Source: Rhodospirillaceae bacterium | GTDB taxonomy: Bacteria; Pseudomonadota; Alphaproteobacteria; Thalassobaculales; Thalassobaculaceae | Direction: 5' to 3' | Assembly (NCBI GenBank): GCA_002730675.1 | Contig: PCAV01000067.1 | Span: 32,167-42,509, forward strand | Length of the DNA stretch: 10,343 bases | Shown here: one piece after another, positions 6,318 through 10,343 of the stretch | How the letters are laid out: every line of letters begins with the position of its first letter | Position numbering within the stretch: position 1 is the first letter of the stretch | Notes under the pieces: generated by a model | Told to the model about the DNA's origin: nothing | Seen by the model: the letters and a program-made list of their open reading frames with translations, nothing else | The model's database searches: none | Translations under genes and position numbers: made by a program

Positions 6318-8102
6318 TTAACGCCCTGCTGCGTAGCCTTGCATGCCACGCGGGTTTGCTGCCGCTTTAAGAATATTGTTATCAATCGTTGCCCCCGTTA
6401 GTCTGCCCTCTGACCAACTTGTGCCAACTTCGATATTGTGCCCACGTCGCTTCAATTCATCAATCGTAGTCTTCGGGAAGCGATCCTCTAGAACAACCTT
6501 TTTTGGTTGTCTGCTCCTTGGCCAAAAAGAACCAGGAAAATGCTCTGAGTGGAACGATGGTGCGTCAATTGCTTCCTGCAAGTTCATTCCATGATCGGCG
6601 TGATTCAAGAACATTATTGTTGACCATTGATCTTGTTGATCGCCGCCTGGGGTGCCAAATACCATATATGGTTTCTCATTTTTAAGTGCTAAAGACGGTG
6701 ATAGTGTTGTACGCGGCAGTTTCCCAGGAACGAGCGTGGACGGGGAGTGCTCATCCAGCCAAAACATTTGTCCACGATTGCCTAGGCAAAAACCCAGTTC
6801 TGGTATTACAGGTGAACTTTGTAGCCATCCACCGCTTGGTGTGCAAGAGATCATATTCCCATGCCGATCAATGATATCCAAGTGGACTGTATCTCCGTTC
6901 GTTGCTCCTGTTTTAGCTACAGTAGGCTCGCCAACACCCATGCCAATACTAGAGACAAGTTCTCCCCGGTCCACTAGAGCGTGATCGATAGCATTGGAGA
7001 AGCCGGCTATTAACCCGGGTAACAAATCGGGTGACGCCTCTGAAGTAATCAAACTACGGCGTGAATCGTTATATTTTTTACTCAAAAGTATGTCCAAAGG
7101 CACATTAACAAAGTTGGGGTCTCCGTAGTAAGCTTCTCGATCAGCAAACGATAATTTTGCCGCTTCAATCACTGAATGTACAAAATCAGCGCCTAGTGGA
7201 TCCATGGATTGGATATCCATGCCATCTAAGATAGCAAGCTGTTGTAGTAATACGGGTCCTTGGCTCCACGGGCCGCATTTGCAAACCATATATTCTCCGT
7301 AGTTGTAACTCGCTACCTCATCATAAGTTGAGGTCCAGGAGGCCATGTCTTCAGCTGTCAGAAGCCCGCCATGTTTCCGACCCGAAACGTCCATAACCGC
7401 CTCATTTTTGCAAAATTTATCTATTGTTTCAGCTACCCAGCCGCGGTACCAGATATCTCTCGCTGCTTCTATTTGCCTTTCCCGATTACTGCTTGTCTTT
7501 TCTGCTTCTGTAACGATACGTTCATATGTATCGGCTAGGATAGTGTTTTTAAAAATAGACCCCGGCCGTGGTGGCTGGCCATTAGGTAGATACAATTTAG
7601 CTGACTCGGTCCATTCAGAACTAAATAATTCTCTTACAGTTTCGATAGTTTCCGTTATCTTGGGAACAATGGGATATCCATTGCGTGCGTATTCTATGGC
7701 TGGCTTAAGAACCTCGGATAATGACATTGTTCCGTAATCTTTAAGCAATAGCATCCACGCATCAAATGCCCCCGGTACAACGGCACACAGCAGTCCGCTT
7801 CCAGGAATTAGGTCTAAACCCAGCCATTTAAAATGTTCTATTGTCGCAGCCTTAGGTATTGGTCCTTGCCCACAAAGCGCCCTGGGTGTGGGGTCGCCGA
7901 CAGCTTGAAATATTGCGGGCATATCTCCACCAGGACCATTTAAATGGGGTTCAACTATTTGCAGTGTAAAGCCCGTACTGACCGCCGCATCAAAGGCATT
8001 TCCGCCTTTTTCTAAAACTGACATACCCACTGCTGATCCAAGCCAATGAGTCGTAGTTACTACGCCAAAAGTTCCAACAAGCTCAGGACGGGTAGTAAAC
8101 AT
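6318..8102 (-). CDS. ggt: Gamma-glutamyltranspeptidase-family Ntn hydrolase
   Basis: A 594-residue protein from the ATG at 8100-8102. GGT enzymes self-cleave before a threonine, which then acts as nucleophile to hydrolyse or transfer gamma-glutamyl groups from glutathione or related amides. Seen here: the large-subunit N-terminus GGNAFDAAVSTGF (33-45), EPHLNGPGGD (51-60), FADREAYYGDP (319-329), the processing site GDTVHLDIID with nucleophile Thr405 (404-412), LPRTTLSPS (462-470, corresponding to the oxyanion-hole serine region of E. coli GGT) and GTPGGDQQ (483-490). No signal peptide is visible, unlike E. coli periplasmic GGT, so a cytoplasmic site is inferred. A GTG at 8151-8153 would add 17 residues, but MFTTRPEL at the ATG is the typical family start and is preceded by GAGAG at 6-base spacing. 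Substrate is unknown; GGT-like acylases also share this fold. Confidence 0.85.
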   Translation of the reverse strand: MFTTRPELVGTFGVVTTTHWLGSAVGMSVLEKGGNAFDAAVSTGFTLQIVEPHLNGPGGDMPAIFQAVGDPTPRALCGQGPIPKAATIEHFKWLGLDLIPGSGLLCAVVPGAFDAWMLLLKDYGTMSLSEVLKPAIEYARNGYPIVPKITETIETVRELFSSEWTESAKLYLPNGQPPRPGSIFKNTILADTYERIVTEAEKTSSNRERQIEAARDIWYRGWVAETIDKFCKNEAVMDVSGRKHGGLLTAEDMASWTSTYDEVASYNYGEYMVCKCGPWSQGPVLLQQLAILDGMDIQSMDPLGADFVHSVIEAAKLSFADREAYYGDPNFVNVPLDILLSKKYNDSRRSLITSEASPDLLPGLIAGFSNAIDHALVDRGELVSSIGMGVGEPTVAKTGATNGDTVHLDIIDRHGNMISCTPSGGWLQSSPVIPELGFCLGNRGQMFWLDEHSPSTLVPGKLPRTTLSPSLALKNEKPYMVFGTPGGDQQDQWSTIMFLNHADHGMNLQEAIDAPSFHSEHFPGSFWPRSRQPKKVVLEDRFPKTTIDELKRRGHNIEVGTSWSEGRLTGATIDNNILKAAANPRGMQGYAAGR

Positions 8103-8139
8103 CACATTCTCTCTTTTACCAGTGATTTTTTCCAGATTG

Positions 8140-8168
8140 TTGCCTTGTCGCACAAATTTTCTTATTAT
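8140..8168 (+). promoter_or_regulatory. Candidate sigma70-type promoter for the DUF1217 fusion gene
   Basis: TTGCCT (8140-8145, four of six) and TATTAT (8163-8168, five of six) are separated by 17 bp. Transcription would begin near 8175, giving a leader of about 90 bases that contains the hairpin at 8201-8235. A flagellar-class sigma factor promoter was not recognised. Confidence 0.4.
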
Positions 8169-8200
8169 GCCAGAGTACTAATGTTCAAAAAGAACTGGCC

Positions 8201-8235
8201 CGAGTTTTGCATATCCTGCAAAGCAGGAAAACTCG
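8201..8235 (+). other. Bipartite hairpin in the leader of the DUF1217 fusion gene
   Basis: CGAGTTTT (8201-8208) pairs perfectly with AAAACTCG (8228-8235), and within it CCTGC (8215-8219) pairs with GCAGG (8223-8227) around an AAA loop. The bases GCATAT (8209-8214) bulge on one side. It ends 28 bases before the start codon and is not followed by a T-run, so it is not an intrinsic terminator. It may be a translational or RNA-stability element, or a DNA operator in the divergent intergenic region. Confidence 0.5.
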
Positions 8236-8263
8236 TGGTTTCTGCAGAAGCGGAGATAGTCAT

Positions 8264-10343
8264 ATGGTAAACGGTGCAGCAGCACTAGGAATTTTATCAG
8301 GTGGAGCCCCTGGTGGCACAGGCAGCTTGTCCGCTTTAAATCTCTTTCGTCAGATAAATAAGAATGAAGCAAAACTTCGCGAAAACTACTTCAATCGCAA
8401 AGATGTTCAGCAATCTATAGAAACATTTAAGACCAAAGTGTCGAAAATGGAGGACATAGATGAACTAATCAAAGATCGAAAAAGTCTTCAATTTTTGCTA
8501 TCGAGCTTTGATCTGGACTCTGAAATTAATAACGCTGGTAAAATTAAAGCTATTCTCAAAAGTGACGTTGATGACCAAAATTCATTTGCAAACCGTCTCA
8601 ATGACAAAAGGTTCGCGGAATTAGCAAAATTCGTTAATCTAAGCAAACGGGGACTCACTAACCTTAGAACAGCCAGCAGTCAGCAAACTTTAATAGATAA
8701 ATTCCTTCAAAACACTTTCGAAAAAGATGTAAGTGGCCAAAATCCGGATATTGCAAAAGCATTCCATTTTCTTAGAAATATCAACGATGTGTCCACGACA
8801 GCGAGTCTTCTGGGAACACTCCAACTCAGGGAGATTGTGACAACCGCCCTTAGAATTCCGCAAGAAATCGCAAGACAGTCGATCGAAAAACAGATCTCAA
8901 TGGTTGAGGCAAAGTTTGATGTTGAGAAAGCTGTGATTTCTGAACGTAATACGGGTATCTCAAACCGTCGTCAAGCTGAATATAAAGATGATATTCAAGC
9001 AATAGAGATCGCAAAATCACAAGTAACGTCAGCTGAAAGTACGCTCAGTACACTGGAAAAACAACTTAAGCAAGCACGCGAAAGCCTGGACCTTTTGCCT
9101 GAAATTATAAGTCCGGAAGGCTTTAATGTTGACCGTATCCCAATTCACCAAACTGCCATCAAACAATTAAGCGAGATCAACGGTGTTACTGCCTCGGCGC
9201 AGGCTGCATTATCCGAACTAGATCCGATATTGAGGGGATTAGACGCAGGCATACAAGAATTATTGAATGTGGAAACCCAAGAGCATTTGGATAATATAAA
9301 ATTGGGGTTCGCCGCAGCGGCAGCAAAAGTACCGGACCTCATTTACCATACCGCCCGTTTTAAGGAACCCGACACGGGTAGTAACATCAACCTGTTTAAG
9401 CCAAGTGGAGGCGTTGTTGATGCAGGTTCGCCCAACTCATACACGGCATCACGCATCAATTATGCTTATCAGGACGGAACTCTTGGAGATAATCCAATTA
9501 CAACTCTAAGCGGCGCCCTCGGGTCCGATCCATATATCGTTCAAAGCGGCGCTCTCGGGACCGACCCGTACACAGTAGAAACTAGCACGCTTGGGACGGA
9601 CCCATTCACGGTTCAGAGCGACACATTAGGATCAAATCCTTACACAGTGGCTAACGGGACACTGGGGTCAAACCCCTTCACAGTAAAAGGTGGAGCTTTG
9701 CATAGCCCTCCATTCAGATATCAATCCGGTGACGTCACGGATGATGGTGCTGGAAACGCTGTGATCCGTATTCGTTCTTTAAATCATGGGCTTGAGGCCG
9801 GTGATACAATTTCGATTAGCGGTACGAGTGATTTTTTGGGTGTGGATGTGAATGGTACTTACACGGTTCATTCAGTAAGAGGAATTCATCAATTCAGAAT
9901 AGCTCTCACTGGAATAGATTTTCCCGATCCTACCGGAACACTCCAATCTGGGGGTGGATCATCCGGAGTATTGAAAACAAACAGGGTGTCAGTAACACAC
10001 AATGGGCAACCCTTTAGCAATGGTGACACGGTAACCTTCAGTGGGGGCTCATCGGTTGGCGGTGCAAGTCTGAATGGAAGTTTTACTGTTGCCAATGCGA
10101 CAGCTAACTCATACGAGTTCCTCTTGGGATCTAATGCTATAGCGAATACGACCGGTGGTGGTGGTTCCGTTTCTGTAAATGCCAGTGACCAGGTCACAGT
10201 GGCCCACACGGGACATCCCTTTAGCAATGGTGACACGGTAACCTTCAGTGGGGGCTCATCGGTTGGCGGTGCAAGTCTGAATGGAAGTTTCACGGTTGCT
10301 AATGCAACGGCAAATTCCTACACGGTACCGTCGACTTCCCAAG
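8264..10343 (+). CDS. Large DUF1217-domain fusion protein with 12-residue and E1_FCCH-like repeats (C-terminus outside window)
   Basis: Reading frame open from ATG 8264 to the right edge, 693 codons seen, preceded by CGGAG (8251-8255) at about 8-base spacing. Residues 35-222 match DUF1217: ENYFNRKDVQQSIETF, LLSSFDLDSEIN (78-89), KIKAILKSDVDDQNSFANRL (93-112), DKRFAELAKFVNL (114-126) and a late IPQEIARQSIEKQISMVEAKFD segment. DUF1217 proteins are usually short and lie near flagellar genes in alphaproteobacteria. After this come a helical, Glu/Lys/Gln-rich stretch (232-280, likely coiled coil), an Ala-rich helix (346-356), seven 12-residue LGxxPYTV repeats (407-490), and beta-rich repeats HGxxxxGDTVxxSG...LNGxFTV (about 499 onward) resembling E1_FCCH. 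Gly/Ser-rich linkers join these. The repeat half is richer in G+C. No classical signal peptide. Export through the flagellar type III route and a filament, hook or surface role are inferences. Confidence 0.75.
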   Translation, partial: MVNGAAALGILSGGAPGGTGSLSALNLFRQINKNEAKLRENYFNRKDVQQSIETFKTKVSKMEDIDELIKDRKSLQFLLSSFDLDSEINNAGKIKAILKSDVDDQNSFANRLNDKRFAELAKFVNLSKRGLTNLRTASSQQTLIDKFLQNTFEKDVSGQNPDIAKAFHFLRNINDVSTTASLLGTLQLREIVTTALRIPQEIARQSIEKQISMVEAKFDVEKAVISERNTGISNRRQAEYKDDIQAIEIAKSQVTSAESTLSTLEKQLKQARESLDLLPEIISPEGFNVDRIPIHQTAIKQLSEINGVTASAQAALSELDPILRGLDAGIQELLNVETQEHLDNIKLGFAAAAAKVPDLIYHTARFKEPDTGSNINLFKPSGGVVDAGSPNSYTASRINYAYQDGTLGDNPITTLSGALGSDPYIVQSGALGTDPYTVETSTLGTDPFTVQSDTLGSNPYTVANGTLGSNPFTVKGGALHSPPFRYQSGDVTDDGAGNAVIRIRSLNHGLEAGDTISISGTSDFLGVDVNGTYTVHSVRGIHQFRIALTGIDFPDPTGTLQSGGGSSGVLKTNRVSVTHNGQPFSNGDTVTFSGGSSVGGASLNGSFTVANATANSYEFLLGSNAIANTTGGGGSVSVNASDQVTVAHTGHPFSNGDTVTFSGGSSVGGASLNGSFTVANATANSYTVPSTSQ
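8366..8929 (+). other. DUF1217 domain segment
   Basis: Residues about 35-222 of the fusion protein. The conserved block LDxEIN...KAILxSDxxDxxSFANRLNDKRFxxLAKFxNL is the signature I recognise from DUF1217 proteins of flagellar clusters. Biochemical function is unknown for the family. An HMM search would settle the boundaries. Confidence 0.7.
9482..9733 (+). repeat. Seven tandem 36-bp coding repeats (12 residues, consensus LG[ST][DN]P[YF]TVxxxx)
   Basis: Units begin at 9482, 9518, 9554, 9590, 9626, 9662 and 9698, each exactly 36 bp. Units 2-6 are clear (for example LGTDPYTVETST and LGSNPYTVANGT); unit 1 (LGDNPITTLSGA) and unit 7 (LHSPPFRYQSGD) are degenerate ends. The same residues use different codons from unit to unit, so the peptide pattern is conserved while the DNA has diverged. 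A short beta-strand repeat or spacer is plausible. Confidence 0.85.
9758..9910 (+). repeat. E1_FCCH-like beta repeat, copy 1 (divergent)
   Basis: Residues about 499-549: VIRIRSLNHGLEAGDTISISG followed by DVNGTYTV and HQFRIAL. It shares H-G-x3-GD-T-x2-SG and NG-x-[YF]TV with copies 2 and 3 but is clearly diverged. The pattern recalls the E1_FCCH domain found in phage and surface proteins; that match is from memory. Confidence 0.5.
9983..10126 (+). repeat. E1_FCCH-like beta repeat, copy 2
   Basis: Residues about 574-621, containing HNGQPFSNGDTVTFSGG and LNGSFTVANATANSYEF. It shares 74 bp of identical DNA (10010-10083) with copy 3 at 10217-10290. Followed by a Gly/Ser-rich linker near residues 629-640. 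Confidence 0.55.
10010..10290 (+). repeat. 74-bp perfect direct repeat pair (10010-10083 and 10217-10290)
   Basis: Two identical 74-bp stretches at 207-bp offset, beginning at CCCTTTAGCAATGG and ending at GGAAGTTT. Upstream flanks differ in amino acids, whereas the downstream flanks keep the same 11 residues but differ in 8 of 11 codons. The sharp boundary suggests a recent homogenising event. Confidence 0.92.
10190..10343 (+). repeat. E1_FCCH-like beta repeat, copy 3 (runs to window edge)
   Basis: Residues about 643 onward, offset exactly 69 codons (207 bp) from copy 2. It contains HTGHPFSNGDTVTFSGG and LNGSFTVANATANSYTV. More copies may follow beyond the window. Confidence 0.55.

Noticed and set aside
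7345..7737. 130-codon plus-strand frame inside the GGT-type gene
   Set aside because: It lies wholly antisense to conserved GGT coding sequence and its translation has no family features.
8178..8372. 64-codon minus-strand frame across the leader of the DUF1217 fusion gene
   Set aside because: It overlaps the leader hairpin and the first 36 codons of the fusion gene, and encodes no recognisable pattern.
9482..9733. 36-bp periodicity suggesting a CRISPR-like array
   Set aside because: There are no spacers; the period is uninterrupted, in frame, and the DNA of the units differs while the peptide is conserved.
9889..10293. 134-codon open frame on the minus strand opposite the 74-bp repeats, itself containing a repeated PFRLAPPTDEPPLKVTV segment
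   Set aside because: The internal repeat is only the complement of the plus-strand duplication, there is no ribosome-binding site logic, and the plus frame is the continuous domain-bearing one.

Overview
The window looks like chromosomal DNA from a Gram-negative bacterium of moderately low G+C, most likely a marine alphaproteobacterium. This is inferred from three things: a FliL-type protein near a DUF1217-type protein (both flagellum-associated families, the second mainly alphaproteobacterial); a PlsC with the KHQSAWE and FPQGTR motif variants that I associate with alphaproteobacteria; and a sugar-acid catabolic cluster. No rRNA, tRNA, CRISPR array, IS element or phage integrase was seen.

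Positions 1-4673 hold a catabolic cluster. A DHRS6/2-keto-3-deoxy-L-fuconate dehydrogenase-like SDR (minus strand, cut by the left edge) diverges from a fused UxaA/altronate dehydratase-family gene, which is followed 14 bp later by a LigI/fuconolactonase-type amidohydrolase. An IlvD/Edd-family sugar-acid dehydratase converges on the amidohydrolase with only 4 bp between stop codons. The set fits a non-phosphorylative route: lactone opening, dehydration of an aldonate, then NAD-dependent oxidation of the 2-keto-3-deoxy acid. The actual sugar cannot be read from sequence. A CAAATGG-core motif occurs upstream of all three transcription units, and two copies overlap candidate -35 boxes, suggesting one shared regulator.

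Positions 4674-8102 hold unrelated housekeeping-type genes: a 309-bp gene-free AT-rich spacer, plsC (plus), and then a FliL-like protein and a gamma-glutamyltranspeptidase-family protein (both minus).

Positions 8103-10343 hold the most unusual part. A long plus-strand reading frame starts at 8264 and is still open at the right edge (693 codons seen). It begins with a DUF1217 domain, continues through a helical/coiled-coil region, then seven 12-residue LGxxPYTV repeats, then at least three beta-rich repeats resembling the E1_FCCH domain. Two of these share a 74-bp perfect DNA repeat whose flank is synonymously saturated. DUF1217 proteins as I know them are short, so this looks like a flagellum-associated module fused to a large, evolving, repetitive exported or surface segment. 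A candidate promoter and a strong bipartite hairpin lie in its leader.
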